Source of the DNA: Colletotrichum lupini
Taxonomy: Eukaryota; Ascomycota; Sordariomycetes; Glomerellales; Glomerellaceae
Reading direction: 5' to 3'
NCBI RefSeq assembly: GCF_023278565.1
Contig: NC_064680.1
Coordinates: forward strand, 1,302,001 to 1,366,000
Length of the DNA stretch: 64,000 bases
Shown here: positions 24,482 through 37,623 of the stretch, piece after piece
How positions within the stretch are numbered: position 1 is the first letter of the stretch
Layout: each line of letters begins with the position of its first letter
Translations under genes and position numbers: made by a program
The notes under the pieces: model-generated
Database searches by the model: none
What the model was told of the DNA's origin: nothing
Seen by the model: the letters and a program-made list of their open reading frames with translations, nothing else

Positions 24482-26368
24482 AGTCGACCCACCCCCTTTT
24501 GGCCACCCCCCCCTTTTAGCCACCCTATTTCTCTATCCTAGCTACTATATTAAAACCCTACCTACGATTTTTAAACTACTATAACAATTACAAAAATCGT
24601 CCAAATGTAATTCTTTTTTATATACTTATTTATCGATATATAATAGTCTCGTATACTAAAAATGAAGTTATTCGGGCTCTTAAGGCTATCGGAAGAGGTC
24701 TCTTAGTTAATCGGGCCTCGATTAAGTTCGGAGTTCTAAGGTTAACTTTTCGTAACCGTAGGAGAGGCTACTAAACGAGGGTAATAGCATTCGTAGACCT
24801 CTAGAGGCTTCCTTTATAATAAGAAGACTAGCTAGCTTAGTAGGTTCGTATTTAGTATAATCTAGGCGTTATACTAACCTATAAATAGCTTATAAAATTC
24901 GCTAAGCGAGTTCTAAGATCCTAGGGGGATATAAATCCTCTTAAGAAGAGATAAATAGACGCTTTCTTAAGGAGGAACCTATTAATTAAGGTCTAGAGAA
25001 GTCGTACTATTAATTCGAGGTGTCTAAATAGGGCTATTACTAATATAATTAAGTTATAGTTTAGATTACTCGATATACTAAAGATTAGCGATATTAAATA
25101 GGCTAATAGGTATAATATAAATAAGACTAGTATCCTAGAGGGTAAGGGATTTAATGGCCTAGTTTTAAGTAAAGTAGAGACTATAGTAGTACGAAAAAAA
25201 GAGCCTAGTTCGCGTGCTTAGGTATCTATTATTAAGTGTATTTTTATTAATAATCGAGCTATTAAACTACTAGTTATATATAAGGGAAAGTCGGTATAGT
25301 AGCAGTGGTTTCTATTTGAACTTGACCCTTATACTAGTTAGGAGTTCATAGTAATAGATAATAGCTAGACGACCGATAAGACTGCCCTTAAGTAGTTAAA
25401 AACAGTGTTCTTATTATAGACTAAGACCCCCCCCCTTGGGGGGCTTAGTATACTTAATAAGCCTCGACTATTAGTTCTAGATAGCTATGGGAGTTATACG
25501 ACGATAGAATTTATATAGGAATGCTATAGAAATAACGTCTACTTGCTATTCTTACTACTATATACTTCCTATATCCTCTAGCCGTTAGATATAGCTATTT
25601 TTAGACCTATTAAGTCTAAGTATAGGAAGGAGCTTAGTAAGGAGGATATAATAAATAATTCTATTATCGTTAGAAAGCGGTACTTCTTAAGCTACTACTA
25701 GAAAGCTCGTTTAGCTAGTCTAACGTCGTTAAATATACGAAGTGGGTAGAAAGTAACTGGACTATATCCCCCTAACATGGCTAGACTACTTACTAATCTA
25801 ATAGTCCTACCTAACCTAGTTATATTAACTAAAAAGACTACAGATACTAAGTAAGTGACTAGTAATATTAAAAAAGCTATTAACTAGGTATTAGCGGCGT
25901 TTATTATTAACTAGTTAATACTTAGGAAGGCTAGCGAGCTCTGCGATTAGTTAAAGTTATTTATAGAGCTTAGTCTAGACTATAGTACTTAACGACTACT
26001 ATTTAAAAAGGTAAAAAAAGTATTTAGCGAGTAGGCCTACTATCTAGTAGCATCTTAGTACTATATTCGAGTTCTAGAAGCTAAAGTTAACCGATTAAGG
26101 CCGCGGAAAAAGAAGAGTGTATTAATAGACCTAAATACTAAGTTCGTAAATATCTAGGATATATAGAGAGCTTAGGAGGACTTTAGCGACCGTTTAGTTA
26201 GTCCTAGTCGACTCGCAGGGGTCGAATTACCTAGGGAGAATAATAACTATATTATTATAGTAATAAAAGATAGTTAATTAATTAAGTATAGTTAGTGGCG
26301 ATGTTTTAATACTATGTTTTGATAGGGTGGCTAAAAGGGGGGGGTGGCCAAAAGGGGGTGGGTCGACT
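24482..26368 (+). mobile_element. Fot1/pogo-type DNA transposon nested in Copia
   Basis: 1,887 bp with near-perfect inverted terminal repeats of about 47 bp (AGTCGACCCACCCCCTTTTG at both ends) flanked by TA dinucleotides (24480-24481 and 26369-26370). Plus-strand translation through RIP stops resembles fungal pogo/Fot1 transposases: an N-terminal HTH (ASIKFGV, LRNRRRG-like), then NRYNINKTSILEG where DET is expected, VIYKGKSVQQQWF-like, and LVLDSYGSYTT with LDIAIF, corresponding to the DDE core. The homologous Copia copy near 43286-43294 has the empty TA target, giving the pre-insertion site. The transposase is dead. Confidence 0.9.
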
Positions 26369-29300
26369 TAGAACTAGGTATAGGTCGATAGAGCGTATAA
26401 TCGCTTTAACGAATTTAGAAAAAGGGTAAACGACCTAGATTTCCTCCCTATAATTACTAACGGAAATCTATTATTATAAAAGGATATACCGGGGTAAAAT
26501 ATAGTATTAGAAGTACGATAATTAATAATTCTGCCTATTTCGATTTATAACTCGTTACCGCTATTAATACGAAATTCGGTACCGATTAGCTAATAAGAAA
26601 AAAAGTAAACGACCCGAAATTATTAATAATACGTAGCGACGCAAGGATCGTATATAAATACTAAAAATCTAATAGCGAATACGAGGCAATTCACAGACCT
26701 TAAAAAGATCTTTTTAAAAGAGAAATTATACTCTAGGGGGAAGTATAAGGTCTTATAAGAAACCTTAATAATATTTTACGATTATTATAAAAAAGTCAGA
26801 ATTAGGGAACACTAGTACTATTTAGTAATTAATATCGTACTTATAAGCAAAGCCTCTAATTACTACTACGAAGCGGTACGTAATCTCGATCGAAACGACT
26901 TTCTTAGTATAATTAACGTAATCTAAAGCCGCTTCGAGACATATAATAAGAACCTAGAGCTCCTATCTAAGCTATGAGTAATTTCTTTCGTATTTATAGC
27001 TAGGATAATAGAGGGTAAATCGCGAGTAAAGATCCTTAAAGAGCTTATCGATTAAATTAATAAACTAATAAAAGCTTAGCTAAATAAGGGGATAAACGAG
27101 CGGAAAGTTAGATATTTTTATATTATAGTCTAGCGTATATTAGAAATAAAAATAACCCTATACTAAGTACCTAAAGACTACGAGACGCTCTACTCGAGGC
27201 TAAGATCTAGCTTTAATATTAAAATAAGAATACCGCGCTAAACCTATTTCTAAATATATAACGGCCCTTATTAATAATATTAAGTCGATCGAACGTATAA
27301 TAAAAAAGGAAAAGAGGCTAAATACGGTAATCGCTAGTAAAGAGGCCTAGATTTATTAAATAAGTAGAGATTTAACTTATAGGTAGGGTAATAGAAAAAG
27401 TAATACTATATTTATAAAAAGGATAGATATTAGTTAAGTAACTACTCTAAGGAAGAGCGTATTAAATTATACGAATAGTATAAAAAGTCGAGGGTAGTGG
27501 ATAGTAAAACTAGCCCTCGTCGGTTTAACTAATTCTTTATTATATATAAGGGCAGATCCGGGGGTATAGAACCTAGCGATAGTAATTAAAGTAGCGGCCT
27601 AAAATATATACCCCCTATAAGAGATTTAAAAAATAAAAAAGATCTTACTTCCTATACTAACGAATTAGATTATAATAAAATCGATAATATTAACTACTCT
27701 TTTTTCGCCCCGTTAGCTTTTAGAGGATATACGAGGCTAAATAAATAGAGGGTAGCGGAAGCTCTTAATGAGTAGGCTTTTATTTATAAATAGTAAAGGA
27801 AGGTCCCTTAAATAACGGATATAGAGGTAGCTAAAAGGGCGAATTTAATAGGGCTAAAGCCTATTATCTTAACGATTAAAGAGAAGACGCTATCTCTTTC
27901 GATATTTAAAAAAAAGGAATATAGTACTAAGTATATCTAGGGGTAGCTAGAGGGGTCCTTTTTATAGTACTTAGATCCCTTAAATACTAAGCTCGTATAG
28001 GTATTCTATACGAGTAAAAGGTACGGCCTAGACGATTTTTATAAGATTATCCTAAATACTAGGGCATCGTAATAATTAACTAGAAGAAAAGGGTAATTCT
28101 AAATACTATAAAAGATCGCGCTAATAACGCTTAATATATTAATAGTGGGTATTACGAGGATTAGTTTCGGCCTAAGTAAGGAAATCGTTACCCTAAGTAT
28201 AGTAAAAGTAGAGATATACTTCGGAACGATAACTTTTTATATTTTACCCGTTAATACCCCATTTCTCCTATATCTAAAAGATATAGATCGACTAGGTATT
28301 ATATTTAATAATATAAAGAATAAAATCTCTAGCGGTAAGTACTTCGAAGTAGTCGAACGACGATAGGGGTATGCGTTTATAAAGCTTACTAACGATACGA
28401 AGTCGATTAATTACCTAACGGAAAGTAAGCTTAGAAAACTATACTAGAGATTTGGGTACCCGTCGGTTACGAGGCTATATAACCTCTTAAAATAATTAAG
28501 TAATAATAATATTAAAATAGGGGCGCTAGAGTAGTTAATAAAAGTATATTATTAATATTAAATAAATGCGCAGAGCCTACGCAGATTTAAGTTTAAATTG
28601 CGTAATAAGCTCAACTTTAACTAGGAAATCGTCGTCGATATCTTCTATTTAAATAGTCGGCTAGTACTATATATAATCGACGTAGCTATATCTTTCTAAG
28701 TAGGGCAATTCCTCCGGGATTTATAAGTAAAGATAGTATAAGTAGCCCTATAAAAAAGCTAGATCGATATATACTAGGGACCGCTAGATAGTATTAGAAC
28801 CGACGCTAATACTAGCTTTAAATTAGTAAAATTTAAAAATAATACGACGGTTTATAATATATAGCTAAAAGTCGTACCCGTTAAAGCGTACTATAATATT
28901 AAAAAAGTAAAGAGGGCATACTAGTAATTAAAAAGGGCGTTTAGAATTATTAAAGAGGAAAATCCGGATTTTACTAATAACGAATACCTTTAGATAGTAC
29001 TCAAATATTATAATAATACTATGGGGCCTAACGGACTTATATTAACGCTATTAGTATTTAGAGTATATTTAAGAACGACCTTAGCCTTGCTACCGTTACT
29101 AGGTATAAGCTAATAAGCCTAAGTAGTTAAAAAAGTAATACGGGTATTGCGCGAGGTAAGCGTAAAAAAGTAAGTTAATAAGGTAATTACTATGCGCAAT
29201 AGGCCCGACATAGGGGATAATCTAAATATGCTACTAAATTCGGATATACGAGTATAGTACGAAATTATTTAATAATAAGCTAGGCTATATAAGTTAATTT

Positions 29301-31343
29301 CCGTCGACGAGCGCTCTTATATAGTCGCAAGAGATCGTAACTAGCTATTTAAAATATTAATTACGGTAGTTAGACCGTACTATATAGATCCTAACGAGGT
29401 AATTTCTAACTTATAAAAAAAAAAAGAGCTAGGGGAAACTATATAACCCGCGGTAGAGGTATAGGAAATTATCCTCGACGAAATCGTTATAATAGTACTA
29501 ATAGATAACGAGGAAGAGGAAATTACTAAAAAGGTACTAATACTACCGGCGAGACGTTATAAAAGACTACGACGGCAAGCCCTAACGTAGCAATTTATTA
29601 TTAGCGACGAGGTAATTAATACCTTTTATATAGTAAAAGAGAAAGCTAATTTCGAGCTAGCGGTTAAACTACGTAAGGAAGGCGTAATTATAACTATTAA
29701 AAAGCTATATAAGGGATTAGATCTTATCGAAGTAGATACTCTTTGTAATCGAGGGGTCTATCGATTTATCCTATACGACCTAAAAAAATATATAAACCTC
29801 CGTATATTTAAATTACGAATAGTTCGTAAGATTAAAGGGAAAGGAATACCCTAGCCGTACGAGAAGTTTAAATACGTAATTTAGGGGTATAGCGACGTTA
29901 AAAAAGCGACGCTACTTATATAATTACTTATTATATAGTACTATAGCTAACGATTAATAATAGTATTAATAGCATCGCTACGGAAAAAGGGATACGAGAT
30001 TTAGAGCCGTAATATTACCTAGGCCTATACCTAATCGGCTATAGGGCTTATAAAGAGAATCCTAGCCTATTTACTAAAAGAAATAGCTAGTAAGTACTTA
30101 GAAAGTACGATTATTAAAGTGCTTAAGCTACTATATTGGGTCGTAAAATCGGGCACTTATTAATAAGCTATTTATTACGATTTTTATATTAATTAACTAT
30201 TAATAGTTATTTTTACGTACGACCCGTGCTTATTAGTCGCAGAGTATAAAGGCGACTAATTTAGGATCGTTAGAATATAAACTAACGATATATTAGGCCT
30301 ATTTAATATTAATTTTATAAAGAAGGAGGATAAGGAGCTTTAAAAAGCGGGCTTCGTAATAAAGCTAAAAGAGGTCCTTATAATAAACATCCTCCTAGTA
30401 TTTAATAGCGGGATTATTATAATTAAAAGGGAAACCGTTATCTTTTAATAAAAGGGGTAGGGCGAGAAGATTAACCCTATTAATCTAAACGTAATTAATA
30501 TTAAAAAGCAGTATAAGGCTAAGCTCGCGCGAGGGGTATATATTATAAGTATTTATTAACTTAAAGTAACGTTTAACTACGCTAAGGTAGCGCAGGCTAT
30601 AGATCTAACTAAATAAGATATCGAAGTACTTAATAAGCGGCTTAAGTAGTAATAGATAAATCTCGATCGAGGTCTTATTTACTACCCGATCGACCTTATA
30701 ATTAGTAAGCTCTATATCTTCGTTAATAAGTTATTTACGAATAATAACGACCTTACTTTATAATTAAGGTATATTATTATCCTAGCTAACGAGAGTATAG
30801 GCGAGAGCGAATTTACTATATAAGTAATATAATTTATTACTTATTAACTAAAAGTAAGCGGGTAACGAGAAATATACTAGCGTCAGAGGTCTATAGTATA
30901 GTTAACGGCGTTAACCTCTCCTATACAAATTTAATAATACTGAAAAAGATTACCGATCGAATTAGCTTTTTACTTATTTTAATAGTTATTTATATAGATT
31001 CTTACTCGCTATACGAATACTTTATTAAATTAGGAACGACGAAGGAAAAGAGGCTTATAATCGATATTATAGCCCTTAAGTAATTATATAAAAGCCGCGA
31101 GATACTCGAGATTTATTAGATTAATAATAAAAATAACCTCGTAGACGCTTTTACGAAAATAGTACTAAATAAGGGATTAGAGTAATTCGTAAGTAATAGA
31201 AAAGTTATTATATAAATAAAGGGATAGGTTATATAAAAAAAGTAGAGAAAAGGGGGAAAAGGAGACGACTTAGTAAACGGGCCCGAGGTCGAATTATATC
31301 TCTAACTATAGTAGTTAAATCGATAAAAGAAAGAGAAAGTTAG

Positions 31344-31545
31344 TATCGGATTAGAAGTTTAATTCGACCGCGGCATATAGCCGACTACGCAGGGGCTAAT
31401 TAGGGGCCCTATTTACGATTATTATAGCTAGCCTAACCTATAGTTAGAACCTCCTTTTTATACCTACGCAGATATTTATATAGTTCAATTGATCTCTTCG
31501 TTAACTACGGTTCGAACCAACTACCCTGTAATAGGGATACCAACA
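31344..31545 (+). repeat. Copia 3' LTR
   Basis: 202 bp, TATCGGATTAG (RIP of TGTCGG) to GGATACCAACA. It abuts the truncated GH28 gene at 31546 with no duplicate of the 5-bp sequence at the other end of the element. Confidence 0.85.
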
Positions 31546-32147
31546 ATCGTCCACATTTGGCTCTGCACGGATCGGAGACCTTTGACAGTCGAATTCGAGA
31601 AGTCTCGAAAGTTGATGTTCATCGGCCGATGAGGCATGTTGGATCCGCCGGCATTGAGGTCATACCAGACCTGGCCATTGCCGTCGAGCGTTCCGACTCC
31701 GTGGCCTTCCCAAACCACGCCATCACCTCCAAAGTGCCATACCGTGCTCTGGTTCTGGAAGCCCACAGGCATCGAGACCGTGAGCCAGTACGTGGTGTCA
31801 TTGCTCCAGAGTAGTCTGCCACGCTGATCAATTACAACATCGTCTAGGCTGGTGGTGACCATCGGCGACTTGATGTTGTACACTGGTCCATCAAGCACAA
31901 TGATGCTCTTGGTGCGGCACTTGTCGTTGAGCGCGCTCAGCAGTGCCGGCGCGTCGTCCCCGCCGTTAGCGTCCGGCTCGAGTATGCAGAGGCTCCGACC
32001 TTCCTTCTCCGCCCTCTCCGCCCAGTCACTGGCACTCGGGATATCTGCGTCAGATTCAGCCAGCAGGGTGGCCGCCGAGAACCGAGTGGTCTCGAGCCCG
32101 AGGACTAGCCTTGCGGCTAACGATGCGAAGACTGCCAAGCCACGCAT
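31546..32147 (-). pseudogene. GH28 polygalacturonase-like enzyme, truncated
   Basis: About 203 N-terminal residues of a secreted glycoside hydrolase family 28 enzyme (pectin degradation). Residues 1-17 look like a signal peptide. The parallel beta-helix start is visible: DDAPALLSALNDKC, then IIVLDGPVYNIKSPM, VWEGHGVGTLDGNGQVWYD, RPMNINFRD and STVKGLRSVQSQMWT, as in fungal exo-polygalacturonases. The frame ends at the Copia 3' LTR before the catalytic NTDGxD / GHG / RIK region, so the enzyme is inactive. The 3' half is not in the window. It is next to the catabolic cluster but probably unrelated to it. Confidence 0.85.
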
Positions 32148-33331
32148 GATGGATGGGTGCTAAGGCCTAGAAATCCAATCAAGGGACGGATGGGAGGAGT
32201 GCGAGCTTCGGTACACGCGAACAGACGCTTCTGGAAGTATGTCTAGGGCTTCTTACGAACAAGCGCGTGGACAAAGACAAGCTGATGAGTCTGTGGCGTC
32301 TATCAAAGCACCAGAGAGGAAAGGTATATGAGCTTCAAAGGTAACAGGTATCTTCCAAATATGAAGTAGAGCTCATCGACGAGTGTTATTTCTGTGAAAC
32401 CCAACATTGCATCAGATGATTGAGCTCAGGGGGTCGCAACCACTGTCAACGAATGACATGCGCCAAGTCCAGCGGGGTAAAGCCCCGGATCGTCCCCTGT
32501 AGCGTCGATTCCCCGCATCAATTACGTCTTCTGCCCGCATGACGCCCTGGTAATCCGACCCCAACGTCCGGCATTTCAAGGCTTGTACTTGCTGATCTCT
32601 GTTATTCTGGATGTGGGAATCTTTATCCATGAAGTCTATCGTCTGGTTGATGAGGGAAAAGCAGCGGTAAGGTATGCAAAGAACGGCCTGTCTGATGGTA
32701 ACCTGCGGGTTGGTCTGATGATGGATGCAAGGCATCACGAGTCTGGGTCAGATGTGTGAACGTTACATGCATTCATCCTGAAATTTTCCATAGTCATTCG
32801 ACTCGAAGAACGTCATTCTTCGAGCAAACCATCTAACTGATTCATCCAAATCATTGTCGTCGTCCTGGTCTCAGCCGGCCAGCGGATACTCGACTCGTTC
32901 AGCTCGGCCCGATGGTCCACTTACATCCGGACGAGATAACACTGCTAAATTAATCTAGATGTCGGCGTTTGGAGCCGCAGGGATTTGTATCCCTATGATG
33001 AAGAGCAATGTCTCTGACAATTTCAGTCTGCTGTTCGAAGAAGGGCCAGAACACTGTCAGTTCGTATGTGTACATCGGGCCTTTCCAGTCTTCCAGATGA
33101 ATCACGACGGCAATCACCTTGGCCCCCGGTTAAAATGCTCTAGGTGTTATCGAAACGTATTTAAGTAGGTTTGTTCGCTGTAGGTATAGCATCACTCAAG
33201 ACATTCTCAATGGCGGTGGAAATTTCTATTTAAATACCACATATCTTATCTGGTACTACGCGAATCGCTTAGCCTCTTGCCTCCGATATTCTCTACACTG
33301 GCATGTCCCAAAGGCAGCAAGATAAAGTAGT
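32148..33331. other. Intergenic region upstream of GH28
   Basis: About 1.2 kb of normal base composition between the GH28 start and the 3' end of the antiporter. It presumably holds the GH28 promoter. The open frames here (for example 108 codons on minus at 32412-32738) show no recognisable features. Confidence 0.4.
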
Positions 33332-35461
33332 CTATCCCTGTGTGACATGCGGTTGATCCCATTTCAGTTGACTCAAACTTGTCCGGGGTAGACTCAAGCT
33401 GCGAGGTGCATTCGGGCGTGGGAGATTGAAGCTTCTCCGTGGTGATAACCCTGCATTTTGCCTAGCTTCCTGGAGGCCGGACTCGAGGTCTGGGTACAAA
33501 ACCTTTTGATCTCCCACAGATGAGTCGTCATCCCCCATATGCGGCAGTGTTTCCTGCGACAAGTTAGGCCGAGAGAAACGGTTGAAGGCAATGAACGTCT
33601 CCTTGTCGCCCTCAACCGCGTTCGATGGAGGAGGGACGCGAACAGATCGGCGTCGAATTGCCACGGCATCATCCTGAACTGGTTGAACGCCCATGAATCT
33701 ATATATGACATTGAGGATAGGGATAGAGATTCCGTGGACTATAATCGAGAAGAGTGCAAGCCAATACACGACGGGACCAATAGCCCGAAGCATGTCAACT
33801 ACCTCACTGTCGCCCTCGGCCTCAGCAAGTTTAGGGAAGAGGTGACGCGCATGCTCGACATAGAAGGCAGCACCAACGCCAATAGGGCCAAAGTAGCCCA
33901 TAAATAAGGCTTCTTTCCAGTCTATGATAGTGTTCGGCATGAGCTTGTACGTGAGAAGCACGGCGGGGATGCGACGGAATACAAGAACAAGTGCGCCGAG
34001 GGCAAAGAGTCGGCCGAGACTGATTCCGGTGATGTCAGAGCTGAAGTCACTCCACGGGATGATGGTCCCGAGATATATGAAGCCGCCAAAGTTGAGAAGA
34101 ACGTCGATGCTGGCGTTGACTTCGTCGTGCCGCTTCTGTGCCTCTGCAAGGTACTCGCCGTCCCAGTTGAGCGCACTGCCAGCGACGAAGCAAGATAGCA
34201 AATCGTCAGTTCCGATGGCTCCTGAAGTGCCCATCATGAAGAGCTATGAGTTGTCAGTCAACTTTCATGTAGTTCATTTAGTGTCCGTGACTTACACCAA
34301 TCGCTGTGGGCACCAGGACGTAGCTTTCGGAATCGATCCACTTTCTGTGTCTCTGTTAGAAACTACCGAATTCGTGCTCATTGACCGATCAACCCACTTT
34401 CTGACAGAATACTTCAGTGCAAGCCTGATCAGAGTTCCCATAATGATTCCGTAGGCTATACTCATGAGCACAAAGTAAAGCCATGTCTCCAGCAGCCAAT
34501 TCAGCAAAGCAACACCAACGCCTCCGCCTTGGCGGGCGACGTCACCGGCTCTCGGAAGAAGCGTACGACTGACTGCGTGCAATGTCGAGCCATCCGCGTG
34601 CACTTCAGATCCCTCCGCGTGCCGGATGACATACGTCGTCAGCATCAATATGGGGAAGCCGAAGCCGTCATTTGCGCCACTCTCGGAAGAGATGATTTCA
34701 CGCAAAGAGCGCCGAACGAACTTATCGGCGAAAGGCCCCTTGGCAACGGCTTGTGACAGGACTGGATCCGTCGAGGTCACGCAGGCAGCGATGACCCCAG
34801 CACCCAGAAATGTCAACTTGGGAATGGTTGCCAGGATGCAGCCTGTCGTCGCTAACCACATCAGTGTCATGATGGGTAACATTAAGATTGCCATCTCCTT
34901 CCATTTAGTCTTTTGGTACTTTGCTGGGAGTTGATAGCCAGCCATGACCAGCTGAATGCCAATCATCACTCTTGTGAGCCCCTATGATACAAGCCAATCA
35001 TCAGTGCCTGAACGCAAGGCTCCACATTGAAGTGATCCGGATCGTGATGAGGCCACATTATAAGCACTTACAAGAGTGATATCTTGGGTCTGCCCCTCAA
35101 CAGCTGACCCCCACCTCTCGCTGTCGATGAACCTAGCAGCTATAGGGCCCAGGCATATGCCCAACACTACGGCCGGTACTGATCAAGAGCAACAAGTCAG
35201 TGAATGGACCTTGGGAACTTAAGTATTACGCTCCGTATCTACGATGACTACAGCGCGGAGAACGTTCGAGGTTGATCTTACAGGCCTCGCCTAAGTACCA
35301 CACATTTTTGATCTTGACGGATATGATACCAAATAGAATGATGAACGCGCCTGGATATGGTGGGAACACCGGATTAGTCATAGCCAAAACATGTAAGGTC
35401 CGGAGCACGCACCAAAGACAGCGAGAACGACATTTAATTCGCTGGGATCAAAGGTGGGCAT
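33332..35461 (-). CDS. Plasma-membrane Na+/H+ antiporter, Nha1/Sod2 type
   Basis: Multi-exon CPA1-family cation/proton exchanger, which exports Na+ or K+ in exchange for H+. The start ATG at 35461 gives MPTFDPSELNVV, then FIILFGIISVKIKN, where the short first intron ends. Further exons give GICLGPIAARF, VMIGIQLVMAGYQLP, GAGVIAACVTSTDPVLSQAV (the family's TDPV signature), IISSESGANDGFGFP (SESGxND-type motif) and GTDDLLSCFVAGSALNWDG. These are interspersed with about ten or more hydrophobic segments. The hydrophilic C-terminal tail is short (about 110 residues) compared with yeast Nha1. Intron borders around 34240-34340 and 34970-35090 are approximate. It appears intact and is housekeeping rather than part of the catabolic cluster. 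It lies inside the inverted interval. Confidence 0.88.
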
Positions 35462-37623
35462 CTTGGGTACCCGCTGGTGCCTTCACTCTCAATGTGCGAG
35501 TGATCTTTGTGTGACGTGCCCAGAAGGTGTGTTGTGCGTTTGCCGAGAAAGGCTGCCTTGGCCAGCAAGGGCTTTGAGGATAGGGATGATCTCTTTAGCT
35601 AATGCTCATACGATATTTGCATGGAGTTGCTTGGAAAGAAGAAAGAAGAGATATTCTAAGGAGACCTTGAGAGGATGATAAAGAAATCCAAAACGAATGT
35701 CTAAACGAGCAGAAGGAAATCCCGCAAAAAATGAAGTCAGAGGGCCAGAACTTGGAATGATGATGGACAACGACGCTTGCTCGACTCCGTGTGGTATGAC
35801 AGTCACCCGGTAGCTCAGCGCTGCTGATGAAGAGTGGTCTGGTGAGCGGCGGAAGGGCAACTAATTCTTCTGCAGCGCCGAGAGTCCGGATATTTAAGAG
35901 TGGTATGTCAACCAGGGGCACACTTGGCTGCGAGCCAAAAGGGAGCGACTTGGCTGCAGATCTTGGGCGGCCAAATTCTTTTGGGGATGGGTTCTGATCA
36001 CAAACACTTTTGATTCAGAGCCAAGTACGCCCTGTAGATCATGGTAGGGGGTTATAGCGGCTCTCAATGCTAGAGCGTACAAAGTCCTCGAGGTGAAGAC
36101 AGCGAGATATCCGTGCTTCGGCTGATACTTCTACGAAGTACTGCCACAAATGGGGTCACAGGGAAGGCGTGACGGGCCAAGTGCAGGTGAATCTCGTAAA
36201 TAGAAGACTTCACCTGCGGATCAGTATCTCTTCATCTTCAGGGGAGAGCGTTAGATTTTCAGGGGTTTTGTCATCATCTGCTACTTGGCTGGGGATGTCT
36301 CAAATCTAGTAGTCTTGTCATGGAGGTATCTGACAGCTTGATTGTTTCTGGATTGACTATCCGTAGGTAACACTCACGCGTCCTTCCTCCCAGGTTAGAC
36401 ACTTAAAGATTTGGCTTCTAGCCAGCCAAAGAACATGATTTAATACAGCCTCAGTAGCGTCGTTCAGACATGAAGCGCATAGCAAAATATGAGACATGCT
36501 TGGTAGTAAAGTGTCAGGCTCAAGGCCAGATACGGTGTAGATTCTAGAGAAATTGATAAATCTCTCAACTTTGGTAATGCCAGGACGCTGACTTAACTAC
36601 CCCACCCAGCGAGTTGAGGTGGACTACGCTAATCGAGATTGATGGACAATTCCCCAAAGTACTTCAATGACACTTTTCTAATGAACGTATTTCGGTCATA
36701 GGAAAAGAGCGACCAGAGAAGATGCATAGAAGAGTTATCGGGTGAGAGGGCTAATGGCTACGGAAAGAGCCGGGAGGACGTGAAGCCAGGTAGCATACAT
36801 AAGTCGCCCAAGAAGAAACAGTGGACTGCCTAGAGTGGCGAGGTATGACAAGAGTCTTAGTGTCTTAACAAAGTGACTCGGCGTCCGGGGCTGACAGCAC
36901 CTTCGAGGACCATCATTGAACGCAATACTTAGGAAGTAGGTTGGTTTTCCGCCGCCAATACTCAGCGGAGGAGTCCGGATCTCACATCGGTGTCAGCGCG
37001 GCCTCGGCGCCAAGCGGAGGAAGCAAGATTCTCCGCTGAGTAGAGACGAAAGGGGGCGCCGCAGCTGGGAAGGTGATGAAGCCCTGGGCACGCATTCCGG
37101 TGTGACGACCACCTTTGGGTCGGCCAAGTCAATACTTTATGGCTCAGACATTGCGATATGATCCCTGTTCTCTTGGACTCTCTTGGAGGTTCTTGGCTGA
37201 CGAGGATTGTTGGGTGATGTTGGGACCACTCAGTGCTGGGCGCTTCTTGGTGAGGCTCGGCGCTTCGCGCTTGGCGGCTCGTGGTCAGATTATTCAGGCG
37301 TTCCGACTTCCTCGCTTCGTCCACCTCTTTGCTCTTTGACCCGGTGACGGATGTTCACGACATTTCAACTGGCCAGGCAGAAGACAAAATGGAAGCCGGT
37401 GGGCAAAAGTTTTCTCCGTGCCCAGGTTTCTCGTTTGTGAGGTTTCCGGCCCTTACCAGCAGTACCCCGGCTGGGTTTGCCGCGCGTACCGTTGCTAACC
37501 CTCTATAGTTCAGCTCGAGGAGATCGAGGTCGATGCTGCAGAAGGTACGCACAATACTTTAAGATAGAGCATAATGATCAAAGACACAGTAAGCTTATTA
37601 GAGATCTCAAGGGGCGTTCGGCG
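35462..37623. other. Intergenic region, no supported gene
   Basis: About 2.2 kb of moderate composition between the antiporter start and the right terminus of the TIR transposon. It should include the antiporter promoter. Several open frames of 60-130 codons overlap on both strands without motifs, and I could not assemble any into a known family. Confidence 0.4.

Larger units (their letters stand above)
22810..31545 (+). mobile_element. Ty1/Copia LTR retrotransposon, RIP-degraded, with mismatched flanks
   Basis: LTRs of about 203 bp at 22810-23014 and 31344-31545 (TGTCGGATTGG...GGATACCAACA). Order of recognisable blocks on +: gag-like about 26.5-27.4 kb, protease-like about 28.15-28.37 kb (TPFLLYLKDIDRLGIIFNN), integrase from 28.43 kb, RT near 29.65-29.9 kb, and RNase H about 30.7-31.2 kb (KLYIF..., IRWINGN-like). 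PR-IN-RT-RH order defines Copia. A pogo transposon lies at 24482-26368. Relative to the other copy it lacks about 0.58 kb near its 5' end (matching 44445-45020). The flanks are CCCGG on the left and ATCGT on the right, so no target duplication is present. Confidence 0.88.

Noticed and set aside
28145..28366. 73-codon frame inside Copia as an independent gene
   Set aside because: It is the protease-region remnant of Copia (TPFLLYLKDIDRLG) that happens to lack stops, not a separate gene.
31546..32147. GH28 3' half hidden at another Copia end in the window
   Set aside because: Sequences beside the other Copia ends (17742, 22809, 45543, 60669) belong to the dioxygenase, FAD monooxygenase, dioxygenase and flavin reductase; none is GH28.
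32412..32738. 108-codon minus-strand frame upstream of GH28
   Set aside because: No recognisable motif, no splice support, and low-complexity composition typical of chance frames in promoters.
36962..37324. 120-codon minus-strand frame near the TIR terminus as a gene
   Set aside because: Overlapped by equally long frames on the other strand, with no motif or exon partner found.
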